Shown here one piece after another: positions 14,401-27,056 of a stretch of DNA of 64,000 nt. Each line of letters opens with the position of its first letter. Position 1 is the first letter of the stretch. Under the pieces are notes generated by a model. It ran no database searches, was not told the origin of the DNA, and saw only the letters and a program-made list of their open reading frames with translations. Both the position numbers and the translations under genes were made by a program. Origin of the DNA: Crotophaga sulcirostris (Eukaryota > Chordata > Aves > Cuculiformes > Crotophagidae); the NCBI GenBank assembly GCA_013397455.1, contig VYZB01000274.1:148521-212520 (forward strand). The letters run 5' to 3'.

Positions 14401-15455
14401 TGGAGTTACTGTCAGTTTTGTCATGACTTTAGTAGGTGCATTCAATAATTTAAAGGATGGCTACATTTAGTCATGTAATAACTGAATTATCACTGCATTT
14501 CCATCTCCCAGCTATTAAATGCTGCATGTCTGTCCTAAAAGTCAGTAACTATTGTTCATCGTAACTTAATGACTTATCCTTGGAATGTAGACTTTGCATA
14601 ACTGGATGAAGCTATAATAATAATATAAAAATAATTGTTATATACATTATTAAAACACAGAAATGTAGTATATGATTATTTTGTGCACATGTACGGCATT
14701 ATTGAATTAGTACTGCTTTAGTTTACACCATATATAAGAGTCTGCTTGATTTTTCAAGACTCATTGTGAGTTTTGAATGATTCTTGAAGAGTATGAGATT
14801 TGGTCTTTAAATCTCTTCTCAAAGTAGCTTGTGATATTTTGTTTTTCATAGTGGAGCTATTGATCAAATTTCCATTTACTCTATTGTACTGCCTAATCAA
14901 TACTGCATTTTTTATAAAGTGATAGCAAAAACTTGTAAATGTACCTCATAAATGTAATCTAGTTTCTTATTAGTGCCTGACCAATGTAAGATTCCAGTTA
15001 TAATGGAATGAATTAGCCTTTCAAATAGACTGGATAGCATAGTACGGTTTTATTAGTTTTATAGTTGTGCTGATCTTTGACTTGGAAGCAGTTAAATCAG
15101 TAGTTATCAGGGATCTTTATGATCTTATTTAAACAAGCCAAAGCAAAAATCAGTCCAGCTCTGTTATAATGGTAGGAAATGTACTGAACCACTCAAATGG
15201 ACAGAACTGTGGAAACAGTGGGCTTTATACAGTATTGATTTCATATGAAAACATACCAGCGTTGGTTTATCATGATGAGTTTCAGACTTTTTTTTCATAT
15301 TGCAAGAGTCGTTTCTGTAGAGAGAAAAGAGGAAAACAGTTTAAGACTTGGAAAAAGCTCAGAGTACATATGATTTGAACAAGAAAGGCAGCCAGGGTCA
15401 ATCAAGTGAGTAAGAGCCATAAGTCCATACTCCTTTGAGTTGAAAGTCATAAACT

Positions 15456-15630
15456 CACAGAATAATTCAAGTGGGACAGGATCTGCAGAAGTCTCTAGGC
15501 ACAGCTCAGCTCAGAAAAGCAGCAACTGGATTAAGTTCCTCTTGACCTTATCCAGTTGAGTTTTCCTATTATCTTACTAGGTAACCTGCTTGGTTTTTGA
15601 CTACCATCATAGGAAAAACACTAGTCCCTA
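15456..15630 (-). repeat. CR1 LINE fragment, 3' end, antisense, diverged
   Basis: Starts at 'cacagaataattcaagtggg', the complement of a CR1 tail. It continues through 'cttatccagttgagttttcc' and a decayed 'ggtaacctgcttggttttt' block, the order seen in older CR1 subfamilies. It is more diverged than the copy at 26551, with several small indels. The 5' limit near 15630 is approximate. Confidence 0.75.
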
Positions 15631-18526
15631 ATATTCTTTTTAGTAAAGTGATATAACCTCATGTGAATGAGAAAGAAAGTAAGCTCAATGGTGAGAAGGT
15701 AGGATGCACCAAAAAAGAGGATTGGTAAAGGAAAGCAGTAAAGGAATGAATCATGTTAAAAATCCTCCTGAATTTTAGATGTGCAGTTGGAGCCTTAGGA
15801 CCAGTTTTGTCTGCCTAGCCACTTTTCTTGCAAAAATTTCACCTTGGTATTTGCATACCCAATAGAGTCAGTGTGCTGATTTCCTTGACTGCATTCCTTG
15901 TTGTAGACCCCAATGTGTTAGATCAAGCTCCGTATTCCATGCCTTTCCACTTCAGTCTGATTTGTAAATCAATAAACTGTATCACTGTGCTGTTTTTCCT
16001 TAACATCTGCACCCTGAAGTAATTTCCATTGGACTCCTCTCTATACTATCCACTATGTAGCTTCTTACAAAAAGTACATCTGCATTTTAATGCCTGCTGC
16101 TGCTCTGTCCGGGTTTAGTAAGACTGAAGGAAATAAAACTGTGGATACTTGATAAAAGAGAATCTTGAGGAACATCAGTAACATTAAATCTGGGTTCATA
16201 CAGGCTATTCTTGAATTAAAACCAAACTTCTTCACCTACTGGTGATGCAGAGTTGTATGAAAGGATTGGCTCAGACGCAGCGTAACTTGCAAGCCACAGA
16301 TGCGATTCAACGTGATAAGGTAATTGTTTTTTTAAAGGGTTCCTGTTCAGTTGGAAAAATATTGGAGGCAAATAAAATGGATTTTAGAATGCATTATGCA
16401 TATTAATAACACTGTGTTCATTTAGATGAAGTAAAACATCTTTGATAGTTTCCTACTTAATTTAAAACTTTGTCTCTATTGGTCTGAGTCTTGCAATCTT
16501 GATATCAGGAGATAGTTTCTTTTGGCAGTAACTGCTGCATTCATCAATGTCTAATGACTATAAACCTGCACTACTCTATTAAATAACATTGGTCTGAAAG
16601 CGCAGGCAAGTTTTATGAATTTTAATGAATGCTGTTCTATTAATGAGAACAATTCAGAGCAGCCTCCAAGGCTGCCAGCGTAGAGGGAAAGCCTTTATAC
16701 CTGGAAGAAATAGGCAATGAAACAAGTATCTAATAAGATGATATGGTTATTATTGTTAGAGGACTAGATTTGATTTTCTATCTTCTACAGATGGTTTTGG
16801 AATAATAAATTCAGGACTGTCTTGATGCCAAGGGACTTGGTGACTTTTACTGGACACAGCAGTCCAGTCCAAGGGTATTGGAACATAAAATACCAAAATA
16901 CAAAACATATCAGGAAATTTCCATTAGAAAACATTGTTTAGAACTGGGTTTTTAATGTAATTTCTAATTTGGTGTATTCACTAGAACTTCAGTAATAGAT
17001 ACTATGTTGTCCCACTAGCTTACTTAGGAGACAATGAGAGGTCCTGGATTTTTAAAATTCACTGTTGTGGCACAGCTTGATACAAAACCCATAAATTTAC
17101 TCAAGTCTCTGCCTGCCATGACAATGTCACCTTTAAGACTTACAGGAAGGTTAAGGAGCTGCAGTCTGGGTTTGCACAACAGGACTCCTGCTCCTACAAG
17201 AGGGAACCTCTGTGAGTTTGGAGGCCTAGTTTCTTGATGTTGACAGGGAAAGCAAACTGGCCAATAAGTTTGCAGGGTCTGTGATTTTGTGGTCTGAGGC
17301 AGATCAACTGTGTGGAGACACCAACAGAGAGTCTTTTAGGCTATTGAGTCAGAGAAAGATATGGAAGACATAACGTTTCTGAAGAAGCATGTAGCCTGTA
17401 GGCTTTCCAGTTGATGGATATCTCCCAGTGAAATATTTCTTTTGTTTTGAAATTAAATTTGCAGGTTTTCCTTTTGAACATGGTCTGTTCCTGTAGTATC
17501 TAGGTTAGGATGTAGCGTTGCATCGGCAAGCGGATCTATCTGAAACTGTGAGACACCAGCAGTCCAAAATCATATGCTGCATTTCTACACTCAGGCACTG
17601 TAAAGCAAAAGGAGGACAACAGGGAGCCACTGTGCCTCTGTATGTGCACTGAGGGTACAGGGTACCTGCAAGATCTGCAGCACAGCAGTCCTATCCTTTC
17701 ATCCTTGTGGTATTTTTGCTTGCATGCTGTCTTTAAATGAAAATCAAATAGACCACAAAGCTGATCACATGCCTATGCTGACCATTGTCTTACAACCTTC
17801 CCTGGACTGCTCTGTTATTTCTAATTACACTGTGATTTGTTTGTGCAGTGCCACTGGAGAGCTTTCTGTCTAAAGACATCAAAGTCCTTCACAGCTATTA
17901 AGAGGATACTGAGCTGATTTTGAAGAGGGGAAAAGAGCTGCATTGTTGTCAACCCAAGCACCCCTTGACCCAAGAGGGTGACATCTTTCACCAGTAGGAT
18001 ATAAGGCACTTGTGAGCCAGACAAAAAGCTTATTTTGGCAGCAGGGCTCTGAACATCTTTGATAAGCAGGATATCTCTAGGAAAGGGTATAAAATAGGGC
18101 TGTTGTATGGTGACTGACATACTTCTCTGGTCAGAGAGAATGTCACTGTTTTTAATAGTTTGTGATAGATTTTTCTTCAAGTTATTTTTACAGTTGCTTT
18201 TTGAACCCCTGTAAGTTGCTAGCACCCATAGTTCTTATGCCAAGGAGTTTTACAGCTTGCCTGTGTCTTCTATGTTTTTGTTACATCACCAAGTAGCTTC
18301 ATTTAAAGTCTCCAGCACCTAATGCCTGAAATGACTGCAATCTTTCCCTGTTTACCTGTGCTCCAATGCCAGACAGAGACATTTGCACAGCCATTGCTGG
18401 GCTCTGTTTTGAGATATTCTTATCATCTGAGCACTTCCTCTGAGGTGGTCGGGAAGGGGTCTTGTGAACACTTGGAGGGACGTTAAGATACAGTGAGGAC
18501 AGCTAGATAAAAAACTGGACAGATGC

Positions 18527-19285
18527 AAGTCCATGGACCTGAGCAGGTTGCACACATGGGAGCTGGCTGATGTCACTGCAAACCACTCTTGAATATCTTT
18601 GAAAGGTCATGGTGATAGGAAGAGATTCCTGAGAAGAGTAAGAAAACAAATGTCACTCCTGTATTCAAGAAGGGAAAGAAGGCCAATCCAGGGAACTGCA
18701 GGCTGATCAGCCTCTCCTTAGTCCTTGGTAAGAAAATGGAACAACTAGTCCTGGAAGCCATTTCTAAACACATGAAGGACAAGAAAGTGACTGGGAGTAT
18801 TCAGCATGACTACTGATCTCCTCATTGTGAAGGCAAAAGGACTTCGGGACACTGAGGGACAAGTTGAACCTGATAAAGAAGGCCAACAACCCACTGGGTT
18901 GCATCTGGAGGAGCATTGCCAGCAAATCAGCAGAGAACATCCTTCTGCTGATTACTGATGAGATACATCTGAAGAGTTGTGCTGGGCTCCCCAGTACATG
19001 AGAGACTTTTCTCTATGGTGTCCAGTGAAAGGATGAGAAGCAGCCAGCACAAACTAGAATAGGAAATTGCATTTAACAGGATAAAAAGCTTTATTCCTGC
19101 AAGAGTGATTGAACACCAGGACAGATGGTGGAGAGAAATTGTGGAGTCTCTGTCCTTGAAGATGCTAAAACCCAACTTGATGTGGACCTGGGAAGCCTGC
19201 TCTTGCTGACTCTGCTTTGAGACAGGGGGTGGAACTAGGTGATCTCCAGAGGTACATGCCAACTCTAGCAGTTCTGTGAACTGCC
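18527..19285 (+). repeat. CR1 LINE fragment with decayed reverse-transcriptase frame, sense
   Basis: The + strand contains a CR1-type reverse-transcriptase segment. A decayed 'KSMDLSRLHTWELADVTA' stretch sits at 18527-18580. After a frameshift comes a frame from about 18649 that reads VTPVFKKGKKANPGNCRLIS, then GKKMEQLVLEAISKHMKDKK, and stops shortly after IQHDY near 18816. Most of the rest of the RT is missing. Sequence resumes near 18890 with the 3' region ('gggctccccagtacatgaga' near 18985, 'gagtctctgtccttgaagat' near 19144) and ends at 'gcagttctgtgaac'. It is a dead copy with an internal deletion and frameshifts. It is the only piece in the window with the RT core. Confidence 0.88.
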
Positions 19286-19410
19286 AGTGATAGCCTAAAC
19301 ACCCTGTTCAGGTGTGTTTGTAGCTAGTGGCTCCATGTAATTGCTGTCTTATTCCCCAGGTCTCCTTGATGCTGATATAACTGCAGTAACACGTGCGTTA
19401 TAAGGGGAGT

Positions 19411-19510
19411 TGTATTTCAGTTTTACAGATGGGGAAACTGAGGCACAGAGTGGCTTATCCACAGTTATTCCTTTGGCTGTGGCCAGGATCTCAGCAACTG
19501 CATGTGAAGT
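19411..19510 (-). repeat. MIR-like ancient SINE relic, antisense
   Basis: 'ttttacagatggggaaactg' followed by 'aggcacagagtggctt' is the reverse complement of the MIR core (AAGCCACTCTGTGCCTCAGTTTCCCCATCTGTAAAA). It is followed by a decayed 'ccacagttattcctttggct' stretch where MIR has the conserved core. The near-identity over about 36 bases makes this the clearest MIR in the window. Confidence 0.8.
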
Positions 19511-20329
19511 TGTTTGTTCTGACTTTTGCTTCAGTCTGAAACATGACTATCTCAGATTTGTCTGAGAATACCTGGGTACATTTCAGTAGCTGCTAGTTGA
19601 ATATTCATCTATATTCTTTGTTGTAAGTCTTTTCTTTCTGTAATGGCCTTGAACTATCAACAGAATTTTTCATAGCTAAAAAAAGTAATTTCTCTTAGAA
19701 CTAAACATTTATCAAGTTATAGCTCCATTTCACTGGCACAATATTTTAAAATATATTTCAGTAATAAATAAATGCAGTCATCTGTAAAGCTGCTGGCTCT
19801 GAATCACAATTACTCAACCTTTTCCTTTCTTCTTTTCCTCAGCGGATAGCAGAGTAGGAATATTGAAGCATTAGTCATTTATAAGTGTGATAAAGTGTTT
19901 TCATGCATATGGGGAAAGGAGGGGGATTAAACAGATGCTTAAAATGTGTCAGATTGCCAAGCCACTATAGGAAAGAGAGGGAGGATATTAGAGAGACTGC
20001 TGCAGGAAGTAGTTAATAATAATAATAAATAAAGAACTTGGCAGCAGGGCGAAGAATTGAAAATTGTCATTTGTTGTAATTGATGACACTATCGGAGTGT
20101 CATTTATGAAGGAAAGAAGCAGTTCAGGCACAACGGAGCAAGCACTCTGCAAGAAGAGTAGAAATCTGGGCATCCTAACAGAACAGTAGTTTCAGCACAG
20201 CAAAAAAGCAGTAAAATGTGTTCCTTTTTACTATGTGTCTAGGTGGCTTGTGGAGTTAGCACCAGTCTGGTGGAGGGAGAGCCCCTGCTGCAGAAAGACA
20301 GCTGTGGCAAAGGGTCTGGCTGCAGCCTT

Positions 20330-20560
20330 TCGGCTCTGCACACTGATTCACTGCTGGGAAATTATTTGCACATTTCTAACCCCCCCAAACCCAGAGAGCA
20401 CTTCCATAATCAATTAAGCTTTCAGAGAAAGGGCCAGCTGTTAACACCTTTCAAAATCAATGCCAACATGACGGTTTATTTCAAAGGCAGCAGAAAGGGG
20501 CCCACGAATGTAGAGTGTCTACATTTGAGACTTCCCATTTACCACCAGATTTTCTGGGTT
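20330..20560. promoter_or_regulatory. Possible intronic regulatory block (T-box, CAATTA motifs)
   Basis: A stretch free of recognisable repeats with clustered factor-like motifs: 'attatttgcac', a run of seven C followed by AAACCC, 'ataatcaattaagctttc', and 'agctgttaacacctttcaaa', which contains a T-box half-site flanked by an E-box (CAGCTG). Such clustering is typical of conserved vertebrate intronic elements, but I cannot measure conservation here. It overlaps a chance 121-codon open frame (20243-20608, +) with no familiar motif. Confidence 0.28.
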
Positions 20561-22391
20561 GAGAAATACTGTAGGACAATAGTTCTATTCTGTCTAAAAG
20601 CAAAGTAGAAGTTACTCCTGTTCTTCAAAACCACACAGCTCTCCAACTTGCCAGTCTACCTGCACTGTTCACTAAAATATAAATGTGGGTATATGTACTG
20701 ATTTGCTTTGGAATTAGGCTTCATTTCTACTCACATTTGCATTACCAAAAGTGACATCTTTTAAGAACCTTACAAGATGGGTTTATGAGTGAAATTCTTT
20801 TCTAACAGGCAGATTAACGACCAAAACAAAAGAGATGAAAGTATGGGCAAAAATGTTTGAGGAGAGAGCAGATTTGAAAGGTATTCTTCATGCGAGGAAG
20901 GTGAGAGGATGGGCTCTCTGATGAGGTGCTCACAGTTACTCTATGACTTTATTGTAGGGTTTGTCTCCCTGGAGATGTGCTTCCCTGAGCCCGCAAGGCA
21001 GGAATGCTGGGGAGTGGAAAACCGCTTCCCCTTTCTTTGGCCACATATGACCCCAACAACTTTTAGATCTGTCAGCCCGCTTGGGGAGCTCTTTTATAGC
21101 TTCTTTCCTCTTCCTGAAAGAGTAATGCATGGATGAGGCAACGGCCTGTGGACACCGTGGCACCTGTCTGCCAGAAGGTAGCTCTGTTCTTCCAAGTAAC
21201 AGGCCAGGAATGTTCTTCAGGAAAAGAGAGATGCATGGGGGACAAGAGCAAACAATTAGTCATTGGGTGAACAGCATGCACTGATATGTAGAAGGTTATT
21301 CTGCTGTAGCACACTTTGGCATTTGTCTAGAAGTTACAGTGGGCAAAAGTATCCTCTTGACTCTGTCTCCCCATGAGCTTTCCTCCAACATGTTGCTAAA
21401 AATGTCACCAAATCCATCATTGACATTCAAGTTCATGGTCTGAAAACAAGCACAGAGAAAGTAAGGATTGTGTTTTTATGTTGCTTTTCACTTTCTTCAG
21501 ATCTTTGTTCCTTTTGTATTTTGCTTTATCCTAATTCTCCTTTTCATCTGATTTTCCCACTGTAAGTTGCTTCAATCTTCAGGAAGGAGCTTGCTTTTGT
21601 ACCTGCAGGGACACATCAGAAATCAAAATCTACCTCTGCATCTGTGAACAGCTTTGCTTAAGGATACCACATGAAGATACCACAAAGCAATCATGAAAAG
21701 GATACTGAAAAGATCTGTTAGTCTGTTGTGCCAGAATCCTGTGTCTTGTCAGGATCTGTTGCTTCTTGCCATTTGAGGAATAGATTTTCCTGACAGCTTC
21801 TATATAAGTGAAAATAGTCGTTAGATTAAAATGCCTTTAAAGTGCATGATGGATTTAACAGCTTTTATGAGCCATTTGTACAGTGAAATACCATCAGTCA
21901 GTGAACCATTTTCAGGGTTGTGTGGTATCTTGGAAGTTGATTTAGCCAAGGGCAGCATTTCAGCCTTCCCAGGCAGTCCTTGTATTGGACACTTCTGGAG
22001 CACACAGCCTTATGCAAATTAAATGTTTGTATGTGCCAGTCAGATCTATATTTTGCACAGAATGACTGTGGTACTTCAAAACTAAATAAACTGTGATTTT
22101 GTCCTTGGGTTACTGAAATTAAGCGGACAATGAATTTTGAGAAGATTTTGCAGTATTTCTAATGCAATGGGTGACTTATGTCAGTGTAGTCCAAGTTAAG
22201 AACTGGTCAACGACTGCTATCAAAAAGAATTGTACTCTTAACAGCCATTTCACAGAAGAACACATCTTGTTTCAAATTAGAAGGGCAAAATTCAACACCA
22301 AATTTTCATTAAACTTTTTGGAGTTGCTCTGACTTTTATTATTTTGTTTTATTGCAATATTGAAGTATTCCAACAAATTCCATGAATTCAG

Positions 22392-22570
22392 ATATTTCTG
22401 AGGCTGGAACAAACCATTAGGTAGATCCAGAGTGATCTCCAGTGAAAAATAAGCCGCAGAACTTTATCCAGGCAGCCTTTTCCTGAATACAGTGTCTTGT
22501 TCATGACTAAAGCACCTCTTTAATAAAAACTTCACAGTTCAGTGATGTTCTCCTCATGGCAAAATGCTGA
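22392..22570 (-). repeat. Old CR1-like LINE fragment, antisense, strongly diverged
   Basis: 'gaggctggaacaaaccatta', then 'agatccagagtgatctcc', 'gccgcagaactttatcca' and 'catgactaaagcacctcttt' follow the order of ancient amniote CR1 3' ends, as seen in turtle and crocodile copies, read as the complement. Divergence is high and the call rests on motif order. A younger avian CR1 would show the simple tail repeat, which is absent. Confidence 0.55.
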
Positions 22571-25500
22571 TTCTGCAGATGTCTTGATGGGCAAATCAAA
22601 AGAAAAGTGAAGAAAACAAGTCCTTGGCTTCTTCTAATTTAATATCAGAGTAGTCAAAATATATCCATGTTCTGCTTCTGTTGCTAAAAAAAACCATTCA
22701 GAACAGATGCCATTTTAGCATAGCCTTTTTCTCTTAAGAAAATTACTTACTCTCTGTCATAGTTTGTTGATCATTTTAAGGTGTTAAGTGCTGGAAGCAG
22801 CAGGTTCCTGGCTGTGTGCCATTTGGAACTGGGTAGAGCATTAATACTACCTGCTGGAAAGCCTTATGAAACCTGCTCAAGCAAAGATAAATACTATATT
22901 TCAGGCCTGGAGGTTTTAATAACGCCTGGTAATAATGATAACATTCTTCATCTACAAAAAAATATGTAAAAATAAAAAAAAATCTGACACATTCTTCCAT
23001 TTGGCAGCTAGAAGTTTAGTTCTCTTCTCCCCTTGCTTGTATAAATCTTGTCCAACATCTATCAGGAAGGCTATCAGACCCAACATTACTCCATGTTTCT
23101 GGATTCTTAAAGGAAAATGATAGTGCAAGCATCAGGTTTTGCCGAGAAAGTAGTCTTAATTTTCACACACAAAAGATAGCAACCAATTTCACAGGAAGTT
23201 TAGAAGTCATTTATTACTTCAGCTGTTTGAGGAACACATTTTGTTTTACTATTGCATAGCTGGGATTTGCCAGCAAAGGCAGCAGGCTACATGTACCTGA
23301 GGAAAATACGTTGAGTGAATTACAGGATGTGTATATGAGAGACAGAAAAGAAGTTTGGCCCAAAGGTAGAGGGCCTGGACCTGAAAGCAAGACCTAAGTC
23401 ATTTTAGAGAGCAGTTGGCTACTGTAGTGGACAAAGAGCTTATTGATCCACATCCTTAACATGGGCATCATCTGAATGGTGCTTGAAGTCCCAATGTTAC
23501 TGTGTGTTTAAAACTATTTTTCATTTTTCTTAAAAATTCCACTCCTGGAGCTAGGTGATAATGTGACTATCTCAACGTTAATTTAAAAACTTTAGCTAGA
23601 TTTCCAGCTTTTTATTATGGAGAAAAAAATTTGCAATGCTAGTCCAAGGAACATAATTCCTGACGAAGTTTTCAATTAATGGTTCTTCATACTTCCCATA
23701 TGGACATACTGTGGATTATTGCATAGGAGCCGTGGATTTTAATACAGGAAGATCAGACCAGATTCAGTGCTAACAGTGAACAAAGTAAGAACAAGATCAT
23801 GGTGTGCTGGTAATGGTCAGCCCTAAGTAAAAGACCAAGGAGGAAAACCAAGGCACCTGTTATCTTTTCCTCTTTGACTTCGACCCCTTCAGTCACCAGC
23901 TCATTGCTGGACTGACTTTCTGACAGAGGAGCTTTGTGAATTGCCTTCAATAGCTTTACAAAAAGAAAGTATATTCTTTCTGTTGTTTGTTGGTGTAGGA
24001 AAACTAACACAAGATACAATCCTACTGATGCGAACACCTAGGTTCGTTCTTCCTAACAGATAATTTAAATTATCACTGGGGTTGCTTTTCCCTCAGAGTC
24101 AGTGGAGAGTGAAATGGGCACTTTAAGGGGAAAATGGTGCTATTTAAAAATTGCCTTCTGGAAATACCTCTCTTCTCCAGGTCAGTAGCTACTGTCTGAG
24201 TGCAGCCATAGGAAAGTGGGGCATTGTCAGTCATTTCCTCCAAGGTGCATGATTTGATGTCAGGGAGCAACTGATGCTTGTCACCGAATATCCTCCGTGA
24301 GTATTGAACCCACCTATTCTTCCTGCTAAAGATAATCCCCTTTGAAATTACTGGCTGCAAATTTACTGATCATAAAATCAGCCTCTCCTCTTTTAAACTA
24401 CATAAAGCAGGGACAAAGACTGCCTTTTAAAATGAGGATGAAAACTGCAATAGCTTATTCAACAAATCGCTACTGTCAGCAAATGCCCTGGAATTCCAGC
24501 TCTACTTCAAAAAATGAGATGATCTTGTGAAAAATGCAGGGGAGAAACCAAACATATTAAAAACATAAAACACTACAGTCTCTGCAGGGTTGTTCTGTAG
24601 TTTCGTATTTGAAATTTAATGTCACATTAATGCCCCCTGCTGATAAGTCTTCAAAGATCTACTTTGGACCAGACTTGGTATTTAATAGAATTGTGCATCA
24701 ATACTTTCTTTAAATAAAAAAAAAAGAGAAAAAAAATCAGCCTATATCTCACCGTAACTGGACTCATTTTAAACAAATAGCGTTTCTTTTAAGTGTACTC
24801 CATAACAAGGCCTGGGATGTCACAAAAGCCATAACAAAAAATTTTCACCTGTGAGTCCTTTCTACTATTTGGTTACTGAAAGGGACAATGTGGTTTAGCA
24901 TGAGTGTATGGGAACTAAATCTTAACAGAGAGAAGGAATCTTTAAAAATTTGTAATGAAAGAAGATTATTATACTGAAATATAGCTTGCCAAAATAGAGA
25001 AATTGCCAGAGGTTGAACAGGTGTGTTGCTATTCAAGGTTATAGTAGAGGGAGCTAAATGTTAGGCCTTTTCACAGCACTTATTATCTGTTTTCTAGCTA
25101 AAGAAAAGATATCGTTAGTATTGATTTTTATAGAGAATCTCTTGCATATGGCAACACAGGTATTACCTGGTTCCATAAGAGAGCTGGGGCTTCATTTCCC
25201 CTCTTCAAACCACAGGGGAAATGCTTTTCCTTTATTATTAGTGATAAAAAAGGCACTACTGTGTTTTTTCCGGTTTCCAGCACCTGTGCTGCTGAATCTT
25301 TCCTCTTTGTACATTCACCTCCCTGCTTCTCTGAGGCACATAAAATCTTCTGCAATTGTCTATAGTGTTGGTTGACTACCTGAAGCTTGTAGAGACATCT
25401 ACCCTGTGTGTTGTTCCCTCTGAAGAGAGTGAGGAGACCTGTGTTGTCCCTTTCAAGCACCAAAGAGGCATGAGTTTAGCCTCTCACAGGCAGAGCTGAT

Positions 25501-26550
25501 GTAAAGAGGCTGACCCAAGCCAGCCCAGCTCATCAGCAGTGCCATGAATGCAGTGAGAGGAAAATGAGTGGAAAATGCTCAGGCTGTTTCAAGATGTGAT
25601 ATTGGGCCCACAAATCCCTGGGTGAAAACTGGGCAGGGTAGGACAGAGGAACTCCTGCTGTGCTCTTGACCTCCCTCTGTGCAGGCAAAGATCAGGCATT
25701 CTTCAGAGAACCTGCCCATGCCACCTCTGCTCCTAGTTATCAGTTGCTTGCACGGATACTGCTTTATGAATGCAGAGAATTGGGCATTGTAAAGGGAGAA
25801 AGACTGCTGCAGTCTTGCCCACATGGGCGTTTCATCCAGCAGTGTCCTGCATGTGGTACACTCTTGGTCATAGTACTGGAATGTTAATAGAGAAAAGTGT
25901 GTGGGGAAAAAGGCCAGAAAATTTTATAGCATCGAAGTACTGATTTTTACCAGTGAGAGGAGACTGCAGGGTATTGTTCAATGATGTTGCAGTCCTACCT
26001 TGAAACCGGAACTAGGAATGCTCTTTGATGCCTGATTGCTATGTATCTGTTACATGACCAGATCAGCCTGTGGTTTAAGCAGCTACAAAATAGCTGAAAG
26101 TGCAGACTTTGAGTTACCCAGATGTGTACAGCTTCTTGTACTCAAGTTACTAACACAAAGAATTAAGAGAAAGGCAGAACCCATTCAGAAGTACACACTT
26201 TACACTTACCTTGGCATGTGAGCAAAGAGGGCAGTTGATCGGGCCTACAACACACAGGCTTTCCTTTGGTGACTCTTAAACAAGCAACTTAGCATCACCT
26301 TTACCAACATCCTCAGCACCTACAACATTGTAAATCTATAAAGAATTTTCCTTTGTTGTTTGTGAAAGCATTTTTAACAGTTTTTGAATTAATGAGCCCT
26401 TCCTTTACAAAGGCAATGATTACAGATTACATGTGAGAAAAGGAAAGAAAGACCAGTAGGGCAGAACCATTCATCCACTATTTGGTCAGAAGGAGGTATG
26501 TGGCTCCTGGACACGACAGGATGAGAATGGGAATTCTTGCATACCCATTT

Positions 26551-27056
26551 CACAGTATCACAGTATCACCAGGTTGGAAGGGACCTCTGAGATCATCAAG
26601 TCCAACCTATAAGCCAACACTAACACCATCCCATCACCTAAACCATGGCACTCAGTGCCTCATCCAGTCTTCCCTTAAACACATCCAGGGTCGGCGACTC
26701 CACCACCTCCCTGGGCAGCGCATTCCAATGGTCAATCACCCTTTCAGTGAAGAACTTTTTCCTAACATCAAGTCTAAACCTCCCCTGACGAAGCTTAAGT
26801 CTATGTCCTCTAGTTCTGTCACTGGTCACCTGTGAGAAGAGACCAACGCCCGCTTGACTACAACCTCCTTTTAGGTAGTTGTAGAGAGCAATAAGGTCAC
26901 CCCGAGCCTCTTCTTCTCCAGACTAAACAGCCCCAGCTCCCTCAGTCGCTCCTCGTAGGGCTTGTGCTCCAGCCCCTTCACCATCTTTGTTGCCCTCGTC
27001 TGGACACCCTCCAGTATCCTGACATCTTTCCCAAACTGAGGGGCCCAGAACTGTAC
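26551..27056 (-). repeat. CR1 LINE, 5'-truncated, well-preserved 3' end, antisense
   Basis: This is the youngest-looking CR1 in the window. On the minus strand it runs from 'cccagttctgggcccctcag' class sequence near 27050 through an open frame (26829 down to 26638). That frame encodes the usual C-terminal tail of avian CR1 ORF2, including [20 protein letters not shown] and [17 protein letters not shown], and closes with a stop. It is followed by the conserved 'aggttggacttgatgatctc' 3' UTR and a terminal repeat of GATACTGTG (two units). The 9-bp GATACTGTG tail differs from the ATTCTGTG tail of the commonest copies and points to a particular subfamily, which I cannot assign. It is a dead 5'-truncated copy about 506 bp long. 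Confidence 0.95.

Noticed and set aside
17821..18225. 134-codon minus-strand open frame
   Set aside because: No recognisable domain or supporting splice signals; treated as chance.
26482..26835. 117-codon plus-strand open frame
   Set aside because: It is the antisense reading of the CR1 copy at 26551-27056, whose real frame is on the minus strand.
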